DNA of 64,000 nucleotides from Spirochaetaceae bacterium (GCA_025358255.1 JANYKC010000054.1:47355-111354), one strand, 5' to 3'. Counted from the stretch's first letter, positions 18,151 through 27,657 are shown. Numbers and translations are program-made. Notes: generated from the sequence alone by a model not told the origin.

Positions 18151-18179
18151 AGTGTAGCACGATATGCAAAAACGCGCAA
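18151..18179 (-). promoter_or_regulatory. Putative sigma-70 promoter for the lacI-family operon (TTGCGC-N17-TACACT)
   Basis: Reverse-strand -35 and -10 hexamers with 17-bp spacing, bracketed by the two operators. Confidence 0.5.
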
Positions 18180-18186
18180 GGAAATA

Positions 18187-18203
18187 ATGGGAACGTTCCC
18201 CAT
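18187..18203. promoter_or_regulatory. LacI-type operator O2, ATGGGAACGTTCCCCAT
   Basis: Second near-perfect GGGAACGTTCCC palindrome, centre 56 bp from O1. Confidence 0.78.
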
Positions 18204-18263
18204 GCGCCGAATAGTCCACCCTTTTGCCGAAAAGCCGTATATCGCATTCGAGGAAACGGCGCA

Positions 18264-19319
18264 ATGCTGGAGCTGCACTCGCAAAGAAGGTGGCCGGTCG
18301 TGTCATGGAGCAGGTTCGCTTTGGCCGTAGTGGCGTTTGCCGCATCCTCATCCGGCATCTGGGCCTCCCCGAACCCGGCAAGCCTTGTCGTCTACTGTCC
18401 CCATCCGCGCGATTTCATCAACGCCATCGTCCAGGAGTTCGAAGTCGAGACGGGAATCAAGGTTGAGGTGGTCGCGGCCGGGACGGGCGAGCTGCTCAGG
18501 CGCGTCGAAGCCGAAAAGGCCAGTCCCCTCGGGGATGTCCTTTGGGGCGGCAGCAGGGCCTCGCTCGAGATCTATAAGCAGTATTTCGAGGCCTATCGGT
18601 CGGGGAACCAGGCGTCCTTCGTGGCAAGGTACATCGACCCGGGCGACCGGTACACGCCTTTCACCGCGATACCCACGGTCTTCATGTTCAACAAGAACCT
18701 CGTTTCGCCCGCCGAATACCCGAAGTCCTGGGCCGGGCTTCTCGACCCGAAATGGCGGGGAATGATCGCCTTCGCGGATCCAGCCCTGTCCTCGTCGTCC
18801 TTCGAGGCCCTGGTCAACATGCTCTTCGCCATGGGACAGGGCAAGCCGGAAGACGGCTGGACCTATGTAACGAAGTTCATCGACAGCCTCGGGGGAAAGC
18901 TCCTCGCCGGCTCCTCGGCGGTCTACAGCGGCGTGGCCTACGGAGAATACGCGATAGGAGTGACCTTCGAGGAGGCGGCAGCCATCTACCTCAGGCAAGG
19001 CGCCCCGGTGGGCATCGTCTATCCTGCCGAAGGGACTATCGTCGAGCCGGACGGGGTCGCCATCATCGCAGGCGCGCCGAACCGCGGGAACGCCAGGCTC
19101 TTCGTCGATTTCGTGACCTCGCGGAGGGTCCAGGCCAAGATCGCGCGCAACCTCAACCGCAGGTCATGCCGGACCGACGTGCCCGCGGCATCGGGGTTGC
19201 TTGATATCGGAGCGATCCGGGTCATCCCGGGCGACTTCAAATGGGCGGGGACGAACAGGGAGGAGATCCTTGGGAACTTCGGGAATCTTGTGCGCGCCTG
19301 GCGAACGGAGCATCGATGA
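18264..19319 (+). CDS. ABC transporter substrate-binding protein (Fbp/Afu/phosphonate-type family)
   Basis: LVVYCPHPRDFINAIVQEFEVETGIKVEVVAAGTGELLRRVEAEK...DVLWGG. Confidence 0.85.
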   Translation: MLELHSQRRWPVVSWSRFALAVVAFAASSSGIWASPNPASLVVYCPHPRDFINAIVQEFEVETGIKVEVVAAGTGELLRRVEAEKASPLGDVLWGGSRASLEIYKQYFEAYRSGNQASFVARYIDPGDRYTPFTAIPTVFMFNKNLVSPAEYPKSWAGLLDPKWRGMIAFADPALSSSSFEALVNMLFAMGQGKPEDGWTYVTKFIDSLGGKLLAGSSAVYSGVAYGEYAIGVTFEEAAAIYLRQGAPVGIVYPAEGTIVEPDGVAIIAGAPNRGNARLFVDFVTSRRVQAKIARNLNRRSCRTDVPAASGLLDIGAIRVIPGDFKWAGTNREEILGNFGNLVRAWRTEHR

Positions 19320-19544
19320 GGGGCCGGGGACGGCATCGCCGGGGAAGCGGCTCCGGGCAAGGAGGAAAATGGACGATTGGAGTTTGAGGAAATCTTGACT
19401 TCGGGACCGTGATGCGCAAAGTAGGTAAGGGGGTCTGGCCGATCCCTCCCTGTTTGCCAGGGATCCGGTCCAGGCCAAGGCATCGGCGATCGACCTAGGG
19501 GTCGGATAGCCCGACCCGCGACATATCCTTAAGGGGGAAATTCG

Positions 19545-20543
19545 ATGAAACGATTCGTTGCGATCATTGCGGCATTGATGGCGATTGGCCTGGGCGCCTG
19601 GTCCCAGGAGAGCGTCAGCGTCTACGCGTCCTGCGACGAGGCGCTGGCGAAACAGCTCTTCGCCAAGTTCACCCAGGAGACCGGCATAGCGGTCAACTTC
19701 GTCCGCCTCTCCGGCGGCGAGGCGATCTCGAGGATGGAGGCCGAGAAGGGGAATCCCCAGGCCTCGGTGTGGGTGGGAGGCGTCGGCCTTGACCACATCA
19801 CCGGCAAGATCAAGGGCCTCACCACGCCCTACAAGTCCAAGGTCGCCGCGACCATCCCCGCGAAGTACCGGGACAAGGAAAGCTACTGGACCGGCCTCTA
19901 TGTGGGTCCCGTCACCTTCTTCACCAACAACAAGCGCGCCGCCGAGCTCGGGATCAAGCCCCCGACCTCCTGGGCCGACCTCATCAAGCCCGAATACAAG
20001 GGCTTCATCCGCATGGCCGATCCCCGCACCTCGGGCACCGCCTATGCCGTCATGACGACGCTTCGCTACGTCTTCAAGGGCGACGAGGGCAAGGTCTTCG
20101 ACTACCTCAAGAAGCTCGACGCGAACATCGACCAGTACACGCGCTCCGGGGCGGCCTATGCCGCCAGCGTCGCCACCGGGGAGATCCCGATCGGCATCGG
20201 CTTCGCCCATGACCAGGTCAAGATGCTCAACCAGGGCGTCGACGCGGTCATCACGGCGCCCAAGGAAGGCTCCGGCTTCGAGCTCGCCGCGATGTCGATG
20301 ATCAAGGGTGGCAAGGACCAGGTCAACGGCAAGAAACTCTACGACTGGATCCTCGGCAAATCCTCCCAGGAGATCTTCGCCACCTACTTCGTCCTCCTCG
20401 TGGCTCCTGGCGCCACGGTCCATCCCAAGGCCCTGCCCCTCTCCAAGGTGAACGCGCTGGTCCAGGACCTCGAATGGGACGGCGCGAACAAGGAAAGGCT
20501 CGTCAAGCGCTGGACCGAAGAGATCGGTTCGCTCCGCAAGTGA
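19545..20543 (+). CDS. ABC transporter substrate-binding protein (Fbp/Afu-type), second
   Basis: Signal peptide MKRFVAIIAALMAIGLGAWS then VSVYASCDEALAKQLFAKFTQETGIAVNFVRLSGGEAISRMEAEKGNPQASVWVGG. Confidence 0.9.
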   Translation: MKRFVAIIAALMAIGLGAWSQESVSVYASCDEALAKQLFAKFTQETGIAVNFVRLSGGEAISRMEAEKGNPQASVWVGGVGLDHITGKIKGLTTPYKSKVAATIPAKYRDKESYWTGLYVGPVTFFTNNKRAAELGIKPPTSWADLIKPEYKGFIRMADPRTSGTAYAVMTTLRYVFKGDEGKVFDYLKKLDANIDQYTRSGAAYAASVATGEIPIGIGFAHDQVKMLNQGVDAVITAPKEGSGFELAAMSMIKGGKDQVNGKKLYDWILGKSSQEIFATYFVLLVAPGATVHPKALPLSKVNALVQDLEWDGANKERLVKRWTEEIGSLRK

Positions 20544-20552
20544 TGTTCGACA

Positions 20553-20584
20553 GGGCGGCCTTCCCTCCACCTGGAGGGCCGCCC
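20553..20584 (+). other. Intercistronic GC-rich hairpin between SBP and permease
   Basis: GGGCGG-ccttCCCTCCA-cc-TGGAGGG-CCGCCC. Confidence 0.65.
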
Positions 20585-20628
20585 TTCTCCAGCGCCGACC
20601 CGTCAAGCGCCGCCAGAAAGGAGGGATC

Positions 20629-22845
20629 GTGATCGAAAAGAGAAGGCTCATCCGGCTCGTCGCCGTGGTGACTGTATTCCTCGCGGCCGACCTATGGGTC
20701 TGCACGACGCTCCGCGGTTCCTTCCGCGGCCTCATGGCGGAAAGCGAGACCAAGGCGATCGGCCTTTTCTCCAAGACCGCGCCTTCCGGTCCGGCCCAGG
20801 TGGCCGACTGGCTTTCCAGCGCGAAGGAGGCCCTGCCGGGCGCCCGCGTGCTGTGGCTTGCCGCCGATCCCGCCTCAGGCGGGCTGGTCCCCGCCGGAGG
20901 GGACGCCTCCCTGGCCGCCCTCGCCACGGACAGCGCGGCAAAGGCCGACTTCGACAAGGGCATCGACAGCGCCCACTACCTCGAACCATCGACCTCAGCG
21001 AAAAGTTATGCGCTCCCGGCAGCCGGGGGCTTCCTCGCGGCGCGCGGAAGGCTGCAGTTCGCGCCGGTGCCCGATGAATCCGGCGCGGACGCGCGCGGAG
21101 CCCTCGTCGTCTTGTCGGCCGGCGCCGTGGCCGCGCGCTTCGATGGCCTCATCATCGCCATGGGCCTGATCGCCGCCGCCATCTTCATGGCGATCTACCT
21201 GGTCATCAGCCTGAGCCGCGATCCCTTCATGGGCTTCGCCATCCTCGGGCTTTTCGCCATCGTCCTCGTCTTCGTGGCCTATCCGCTCTTCGAGTCCGTG
21301 CGGCTCACCTTCATGAAGGATGGGGCGCTTTCCCTCGCCGTCTGGAAGGAGATCCTCACGCCAGGCTACCTGGGAGCCCTTTGGGGCTCGATCAGGCTCG
21401 GCATGGTGACCGCGACCTTCTCGACCTTCCTCGGCTTCGTCTTCGCCTTCGTGACCGAACGCACCTCGCTCAAGGGCCGGAAGTTCATGACCACCATGGC
21501 GACCCTCCCGGTCATCTCGCCGCCCTTCTCGCTGACCCTCTCCATCATCCTCCTCTTCGGGAACAACGGCCTCATCACCAAGCAGCTTTTCGGGCTCAAG
21601 CACTTCTCGATCTACGGCCTCGGCGGGCTCTCGGTCGTACAGACGATCTGCATGTTCCCCATCGCCTTCCTCACCCTCTCGAGCGTCCTCAAGGGCATCG
21701 ACTCGACGGTCGAGGACGCGTCCCTCGACCTCCGCGCCTCACGGATGCGGACCTTCCGCTCCATCACCTTGCCGCTCGCCCTTCCGGGCGTCCTCTCGGC
21801 CTGGCTCCTCGTCTTCACCAACTCCCTCGCCGACTTCGCCAACCCCCTCCTCCTCGCGGGCTCCTACCGCGTCCTCTCCACGGAGGCCTACATGGCGGTC
21901 ACCGGGCAGAACAACCTGGGCGGCGGCGCGGCCCTCTCCCTCCTCCTCCTCCTTCCCACGCTCACGGCCTTCTTCGCGCAGCGGTACTGGATCGGACGCA
22001 AGAGCTACGTGACGGTAACCGGCAAGCCCTCGACGCGGCTCACCGAGCTCGCCTCGCCCGCCGTCCGCTTCGCCCTGGCAGCCTTCGTGGGCCTGTGCAT
22101 CGCCTTCATCATCTCCCTCTACGGCACCATCGTCGCGGGCTGCTTCGTGAAGAACTGGGGCATCGACTACAGCTTCACGCTCTCGAACATACCCGAGGCC
22201 CTGAGCCGCGGCTGGAAATCGATACTCGACACGGTGACTTTGGCGGCGGCCGCCACGCCCATCGCGGGCATCCTCGCCATGATCGCGGCCCTCGTCGTGG
22301 TCCGGAAGGCCTTTCCCGGCAAGCGCATCCTCGAGGCCCTCATCATGACGCCCTTCGCCGTCCCGGGGACACTCATAGGCATCAGCTACATACTCGCCTT
22401 CAACAAGCCGCCCCTCCTCCTCGTGGGGACTGCGGCGATCATCGTCATCAACTATGTCGTCCGCGAGCTTCCGGTGGGGCTCGAGGGCGGGGCGGCCTCG
22501 CTGCGGCAGATCGACCCCTCGATCGAGGAGGCCGCCCGCGACCTTGGCGCCGACACCCCCACCGTGTTCCGCACCGTCGTCCTGCCCCTCATCAGGCCGG
22601 CCTTCATCTCGAGCATGTCCTACACCTTCGTGCGCTCGATGACAGCCGTCTCCGCGATCATCTTCCTCATCTCGGCGCGATGGTACCACCTGACCGTGCA
22701 GATCTACAACTTCTCGGAGCTCCTCAGGTTCGGGCTCGCGAGCGTCCTCTCCACGGTCCTCATCATCATCGTCCTCCTCGCCTTCGGCCTCATGCGCCTC
22801 CTCGTGCGCGACGATGGCCTGACCGAGAAGTCCGTTTCGCAGTAG
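20629..22845 (+). CDS. ABC transporter permease (FbpB/AfuB-like, two fused permease modules) with extra N-terminal domain
   Basis: Two EAA-type loops (SLDLRASRMRTFRSITLPLALPG; ARDLGADTPTVFRTVVLPLIRP) preceded by ~160 aa TM-periplasmic-TM segment. Confidence 0.88.
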   Translation: MIEKRRLIRLVAVVTVFLAADLWVCTTLRGSFRGLMAESETKAIGLFSKTAPSGPAQVADWLSSAKEALPGARVLWLAADPASGGLVPAGGDASLAALATDSAAKADFDKGIDSAHYLEPSTSAKSYALPAAGGFLAARGRLQFAPVPDESGADARGALVVLSAGAVAARFDGLIIAMGLIAAAIFMAIYLVISLSRDPFMGFAILGLFAIVLVFVAYPLFESVRLTFMKDGALSLAVWKEILTPGYLGALWGSIRLGMVTATFSTFLGFVFAFVTERTSLKGRKFMTTMATLPVISPPFSLTLSIILLFGNNGLITKQLFGLKHFSIYGLGGLSVVQTICMFPIAFLTLSSVLKGIDSTVEDASLDLRASRMRTFRSITLPLALPGVLSAWLLVFTNSLADFANPLLLAGSYRVLSTEAYMAVTGQNNLGGGAALSLLLLLPTLTAFFAQRYWIGRKSYVTVTGKPSTRLTELASPAVRFALAAFVGLCIAFIISLYGTIVAGCFVKNWGIDYSFTLSNIPEALSRGWKSILDTVTLAAAATPIAGILAMIAALVVVRKAFPGKRILEALIMTPFAVPGTLIGISYILAFNKPPLLLVGTAAIIVINYVVRELPVGLEGGAASLRQIDPSIEEAARDLGADTPTVFRTVVLPLIRPAFISSMSYTFVRSMTAVSAIIFLISARWYHLTVQIYNFSELLRFGLASVLSTVLIIIVLLAFGLMRLLVRDDGLTEKSVSQ

Positions 22846-22856
22846 GAGCAAAGCAC

Positions 22857-23948
22857 ATGAAGAAGAACAGCGTGTCGGTGAGGCTCGAGGGTGTCACCAA
22901 GCGATTCAGGAATACCAAGGGCCGCGAGGACATCGTGGCGGTCAAGGCCTCCGACTTCGAGGTGGCGCCCGGCGAGCTCGTGACCCTCCTGGGGCCCTCG
23001 GGCTGCGGCAAGACCACGACCCTTCGCATGATCGCGGGCTTCGAGCTGCCCAGCGCGGGCCGCATCCTCATCGGCGACCAGGACGTGACCATGCTCACGC
23101 CCGACAAGCGGGACAAGGCCACCGTCTTCCAGAGCTATGGCCTCTTCCCCCACATGAACGTGGCGGACAATGTCGCCTATGGCCTGCGGATCCGCAAGAC
23201 GCCCAAAGAGGAGATGGCCCGCAAGGTCAAGGAGACCCTCGAGCTCGTGGGCTTGGCCGACCTGGCCGACCGCGCGCCGGGGCGCCTCTCCGGCGGACAG
23301 CAGCAGCGCGTGGCGCTGGCGCGGAGCCTCATCGTCGAACCGTCGGTCCTCCTCCTCGATGAGCCGCTCTCGAACCTCGACGCGCTCCTCCGCGAGCAGA
23401 TGCGCGTGGAGATCCGCAAGATCCAGAAAGCCCTCGGCATCACGGCCGTCTATGTCACCCATGACCGCGTCGAGGCGATGAGCCTCTCCGACCGCGTCAT
23501 CGTGATGAAGGACGGCCAGATCATGCAGATCGGCAGCCCCCAGGAGATCTACGAGAACCCCGTCACGCGCTTTGTCGCGGGCTTTGTCGGCAAGGTGGCC
23601 TTCTTCCCGGCCGACATCGCCTCGGGAGGCGAGAGGAACTGGGACTGCCTCCTCAACGGCAAGCATGTGCACGTCGAAAGGGCATCGGCGGGGCTCGCCG
23701 TGGGCAGCAAGGCCGTCGTCATGGCGCGGCCGGAATCCCTGAGGCTGACCGAACGCGGCGCAGGGCTCATAGAGGGCAGGGTCAGGATGAACGTCTACCT
23801 CGGGAACAGCATCGAATCTTTTGTCGATACTCCCTACGGGGAGGTCCTGGTGCAGGTCGACGATCCCGCGTCAAGGAAGGTCTTCCCCGAGGGCAGCGAC
23901 GTCGCGGTGACCTTCGAGCCGGATCGCATCCGCCTCCTTCCGGAGTAG
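22857..23948 (+). CDS. ABC transporter ATP-binding protein (FbpC/PotA family)
   Basis: Walker A LGPSGCGKTTT, signature LSGGQQQRVALARSL, Walker B SVLLLDEPLSNLD. Confidence 0.95.
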   Translation: MKKNSVSVRLEGVTKRFRNTKGREDIVAVKASDFEVAPGELVTLLGPSGCGKTTTLRMIAGFELPSAGRILIGDQDVTMLTPDKRDKATVFQSYGLFPHMNVADNVAYGLRIRKTPKEEMARKVKETLELVGLADLADRAPGRLSGGQQQRVALARSLIVEPSVLLLDEPLSNLDALLREQMRVEIRKIQKALGITAVYVTHDRVEAMSLSDRVIVMKDGQIMQIGSPQEIYENPVTRFVAGFVGKVAFFPADIASGGERNWDCLLNGKHVHVERASAGLAVGSKAVVMARPESLRLTERGAGLIEGRVRMNVYLGNSIESFVDTPYGEVLVQVDDPASRKVFPEGSDVAVTFEPDRIRLLPE

Positions 23949-23960
23949 AAGCACCGCAAA

Positions 23961-25751
23961 ATGGGGCGATACAGCCACACCCTCCGCGTCAAGATCCTCA
24001 AGAGCGTCTTCCTGACGGTCGCCCTTCCGGCTTTCATACTCATGCTGTCCCTCTATTTCGCGTGGAACCTCTACGTGCGGGAACGCATCGTCCGGGACCT
24101 GGCCCATTCGACCCGGACCATCGCGGGAAGGATAGCCTCGGACCTCGAAGCCTATGACGGGATCATGGACCGGCTGCGGTCGGAGAGGGAGATCATCGAG
24201 GCCTTCACGCGCAGCGCCATTGACCGCGCGGGCCCGGGCGGAACCCGCTACGGCGAGGGCGAAAACCGCGACGGCGGAAGCCGCGATGTTCCGGGGGCGA
24301 TGCGGGAGATCTACGCGATGATGAAGGATCGCCGCATCAAGGCCGTCGTGAACGGGCTGGACGCCGAAGGACAGCGGGTCTTCGGCACCATGGGCCTGCC
24401 CGCCGACCTGGACGAGGAGGGTGGTGGCCTTGATTGGGGGCTCTTTGGCCTCATGCGCAGGGATCCGGGCAAGGTGGTCGCCTACCAGAGGGCTATGCGT
24501 TACGGCAAGATCGTCCAGACCGATTTTTCCCTTGGCGTCTCGGTGGAGGGAAGGGACGGGCGCAGGCTCGGCTACCTGACCGCCGACCTTTCCTTCCGCG
24601 ACTCCCAGGACCTGTCCTCGGAGGGGAAGGATGGGGTGACCGGCCGCTTCATCCTAACCAACGGGTTCGACCGGGTGGTCGCGGCCTACGACGGCTCGTC
24701 CATCGTGCCCTTCAACCGCTTCTCGATACCGGGCAAGGACGGCGAGACCGCCCTCGAAGGAACGAGGTACGCCTTCGCGCGCGCGGCGGTGGGACGCCAC
24801 GGCCTCTCGGTCTACGGGCTCGCGTCCATCGAATTCATCATCTCGAGCTTCTGCTTCGGCCTCTACACCATCGCCGTGATCCTCGTCCTCTTCTCGGCTG
24901 TCTTCGCCTTCGTGCTGGCCCGCAGCGTTAGGCGGATGACGCGTCCGATGCACGAGATCCTCGTGGCCATGGGCAAGGTCAGCCAGGGCGATTTCACGGC
25001 CAGGCTGGACGTCATCTCGGGGGACGAGTTCGAGGAGATAGCCATAAGGCTCAACGCCCTCATCGTCGAGATGGAGTCGACCGTGCGGCGGATGACCGAG
25101 GGCATCGAGCTGGCCAAGACCGCACAGATGCGGCAGCTGCAGGCCCAGTTCAACCCCCACTTCCTCTACAATACGATCGACACGGCCAAGTGGATGATGA
25201 AGATGGGCGAGACGCAGAAGGCCTCCACCATGCTGACGAACATGGCCAAGGTCCTCCGCTACAGCATCCATGGCAAGCAGGCGGAATCGATGGTCACGCT
25301 CCGCGAGGACATCGTGGCGATACGGACCTACCTGGAGATCCACAGCCTCTCCCTTGGCGACCGGCTGGCGATCGACTACGACATCGACGAGTCGGCCCTT
25401 GCCTGCCGGATCCCCAAGCTCCTCATCCAGCCCATCGTCGAGAACGCGCTGGTCCATGGCATCGGCTCGACGGGGGAGGGACGCCTCGGGATCTCCATCC
25501 GCGGTCTTGGTGACAATGTCGTCATAGCCATAACCGATTCGGGCGAGGGCTTCGCCATCGACCCCGGGGAGGCCGCGCCCTCCGGGGACGAGGGCTCCGG
25601 GTCGGGCATGGGCATGGGGCTCGTGCTCCGCAGGGCGCGCCTGCACTACGGCGACCGCTTCTCCTTCGACATCAAGAGCCTCGCCGGCGTGGGGTCCGTG
25701 GTGACCCTGACCATCCCGAAGGGCCTGGAGGAGGATCCATGTACCGGGTGA
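23961..25751 (+). CDS. Sensor histidine kinase (YesM-like, HAMP + His_kinase + HATPase)
   Basis: HAMP-like region, QLQAQFNPHFLYNTIDTAKWMM, PIVENALVHGI. Confidence 0.92.
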   Translation: MGRYSHTLRVKILKSVFLTVALPAFILMLSLYFAWNLYVRERIVRDLAHSTRTIAGRIASDLEAYDGIMDRLRSEREIIEAFTRSAIDRAGPGGTRYGEGENRDGGSRDVPGAMREIYAMMKDRRIKAVVNGLDAEGQRVFGTMGLPADLDEEGGGLDWGLFGLMRRDPGKVVAYQRAMRYGKIVQTDFSLGVSVEGRDGRRLGYLTADLSFRDSQDLSSEGKDGVTGRFILTNGFDRVVAAYDGSSIVPFNRFSIPGKDGETALEGTRYAFARAAVGRHGLSVYGLASIEFIISSFCFGLYTIAVILVLFSAVFAFVLARSVRRMTRPMHEILVAMGKVSQGDFTARLDVISGDEFEEIAIRLNALIVEMESTVRRMTEGIELAKTAQMRQLQAQFNPHFLYNTIDTAKWMMKMGETQKASTMLTNMAKVLRYSIHGKQAESMVTLREDIVAIRTYLEIHSLSLGDRLAIDYDIDESALACRIPKLLIQPIVENALVHGIGSTGEGRLGISIRGLGDNVVIAITDSGEGFAIDPGEAAPSGDEGSGSGMGMGLVLRRARLHYGDRFSFDIKSLAGVGSVVTLTIPKGLEEDPCTG

Positions 25752-26587
25752 TCATCGTCGAGGATTCCGACTGGATCAGGAAGGGCCTCGAGTTCACGGT
25801 TCCCTGGCAGGAGTACGGCTTCACGGTGGTGGGCTCCGGCTCCAACGGCCTCGAGGGCTACGGCCTCATCCGCGACCTCGCGCCCGACCTGGCAATCGTC
25901 GACATCAAGATGCCCCTGATGGACGGCCTCACGATGATCGAGCGCCTCCGCGACGACGGCCTCCGCTGTCCCGAGTTCATAATCATCTCAGGCTACGACG
26001 ACTTCGTCTTCACCCGTCGCGCGATACTCCTCGGGGCCAGGGACTACCTCCTCAAGCCCATCGCCGACGAGGACCTTGTCGAAGTCCTGAAACGGATGGC
26101 CGCGGCCCTTTCGCGCGGCGACGCCTCGCGGCGGCTGGAGAGCCTTTTCCGGCAGCAGACATTCGATCCCGGTTTCGTCGCGTTTTTCCACCAGCTCCTG
26201 GACCAGTCCGTGAGGAGGGACGACCTCGTCGGCTACACCATCAGGCGCATCGAGGAACGCTTTGACACCGATATCGCTCTCTCCGACGTGGCCTCGGAAC
26301 TGCGGGTCAGCGAGTCCACCCTGGGGAAACGTTTCAAGCGCGTCACGGGCTCGACCTTCGTCGAATACTCGACGATGGTGAGGATGAAGAAAGCCCTCGA
26401 GTTCCTGGCCGATCCCGCGTGCCGCGTGAACGAGGTGGCCTGCAAGGTCGGCATCGCGGATTCCCGCTATTTCTCCGCCATCTTCAAGCGCTGCACCGGC
26501 TTCACCCCCAGCCAGTTCAGGCGGATCGCGGACGGGGAGGCCGAAGGCGGGGCCATGGCCGACAAGGGATTCCCCTCCGATCCGTAG
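25739..26587 (+). CDS. Response regulator, AraC-type output (YesN-like)
   Basis: MYRVIIVEDSDWIRKGLEF...LAIVDIKMPLMDGL; C-terminal AraC HTH (VASELRVSESTLGKRFKRVTGSTFVEY ... SRYFSAIFKRCTGFTPSQFRR). Confidence 0.94.
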   Translation: MYRVIIVEDSDWIRKGLEFTVPWQEYGFTVVGSGSNGLEGYGLIRDLAPDLAIVDIKMPLMDGLTMIERLRDDGLRCPEFIIISGYDDFVFTRRAILLGARDYLLKPIADEDLVEVLKRMAAALSRGDASRRLESLFRQQTFDPGFVAFFHQLLDQSVRRDDLVGYTIRRIEERFDTDIALSDVASELRVSESTLGKRFKRVTGSTFVEYSTMVRMKKALEFLADPACRVNEVACKVGIADSRYFSAIFKRCTGFTPSQFRRIADGEAEGGAMADKGFPSDP

Positions 26588-26689
26588 CATCGGTTACGGA
26601 ACCCCTGGACCGCCGCATGCGAAAGTGTCCTCGCGGGCGGACGGGAAGCCCCTCGTCCCGCATCCACAGGACCTTCGAGGAGGAAGACA

Positions 26690-27607
26690 ATGGCTCTCCG
26701 TGAAATCATCGCCATCGACGAGGACAAGTGCGACGGCTGCGGGCTCTGCGCCCAGGGTTGCCCTGAAGGCGCCTTGCGCATCATCGAAGGGAAGGCCCGC
26801 CTTGTCGGAGAGAGCCTCTGCGACGGGCTGGGCGCCTGCATCGGGGAATGCCCGCGCGGCGCCATCATGGTGGAAAAGCGGGAAGCCCAGCCCTATGAAG
26901 AAGCCCGCGTGATGGAGGGCATGGCCAAGCTCGGGCCTGCGGTCATCTCCGCCCACCTTGAGCACCTTGCCCATCATGGCCAGGACAAGCTTGAAGGCGA
27001 GGCCCTTGCATGGCTGGCCGCCCGCGGGCTGTCGGACCCTCGAAAGCGCGCGGCGGGCGCGTGCGCGGACTCCCCCGGAGGCTGCCCGGGCTCGGCCTCG
27101 CGCCGCTTCGGCCCGCGCAGCGCGGGCATCGACTCGGCCCGCAGCATGGTCAGCCCTGGTCGGCCCGCCAACGCGGCGCAAGGCGGAACCGCGCAGTCCG
27201 GCGCGGCGGCGAAGCCCGGCGACCTTGCACAGGCCTCCGCCCTCGCCCACTGGCCCATCCAGATGAAGCTCGTAAACCCCCGCGCTCCCCAGTATGCCGG
27301 GGCCCGCCTCCTCGTCGCCGCCGATTGCACGGCCTTCGCCCTCGGCGCCTTCCATTCCGAGTTGCTCGCCGGGCGCAGTCTGGTGATCGCCTGCCCGAAG
27401 CTCGATGACCGCGTGGGCTACGTGGAAAAGCTCTCCGCCCTGGTCGCGGCGGCGGAGAGCGTCGAAGTGGCAATCATGGAAGTGCCCTGCTGCGGCGGCC
27501 TCGTCAAGCTCGTCACCGAGGCGAGGGAGGCCGCCGGAAAACCGGCGCCGATACAGGTCGCCGTCGTAGGGGTCGAAGGCGGCATCATAAGCAGGCGGAC
27601 TGTCTAG
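26690..27607 (+). CDS. 4Fe-4S ferredoxin-type protein with C-terminal conserved domain
   Basis: CDGCGLCAQGCPEGAL and GACIGECPRGAI clusters; C-term ECPC-type segment VAIMEVPCCGGLVKLV. Confidence 0.85.
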   Translation: MALREIIAIDEDKCDGCGLCAQGCPEGALRIIEGKARLVGESLCDGLGACIGECPRGAIMVEKREAQPYEEARVMEGMAKLGPAVISAHLEHLAHHGQDKLEGEALAWLAARGLSDPRKRAAGACADSPGGCPGSASRRFGPRSAGIDSARSMVSPGRPANAAQGGTAQSGAAAKPGDLAQASALAHWPIQMKLVNPRAPQYAGARLLVAADCTAFALGAFHSELLAGRSLVIACPKLDDRVGYVEKLSALVAAAESVEVAIMEVPCCGGLVKLVTEAREAAGKPAPIQVAVVGVEGGIISRRTV

Positions 27608-27619
27608 TCCGCGAGGGCA

Positions 27620-27645
27620 GGCTGGGCCGCGGTGACGGCCCAGCC
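27620..27645. terminator. 10-bp stem hairpin between convergent genes
   Basis: GGCTGGGCCG-CGGTGA-CGGCCCAGCC; no U-tract, so tentative. Confidence 0.4.
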
Positions 27646-27657
27646 GCCAGGGACGGA

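Noticed and set aside
19164-20963. 599-aa minus-strand ORF over the Fbp-type SBP genes
   Set aside because: Antisense to a convincing SBP with signal peptide; no recognisable domains.
21381-22830. N-terminal half of the 855-aa + strand ORF ending at 23948
   Set aside because: Out-of-frame reading through the permease gene; only the part from 22857 is a real ATPase.
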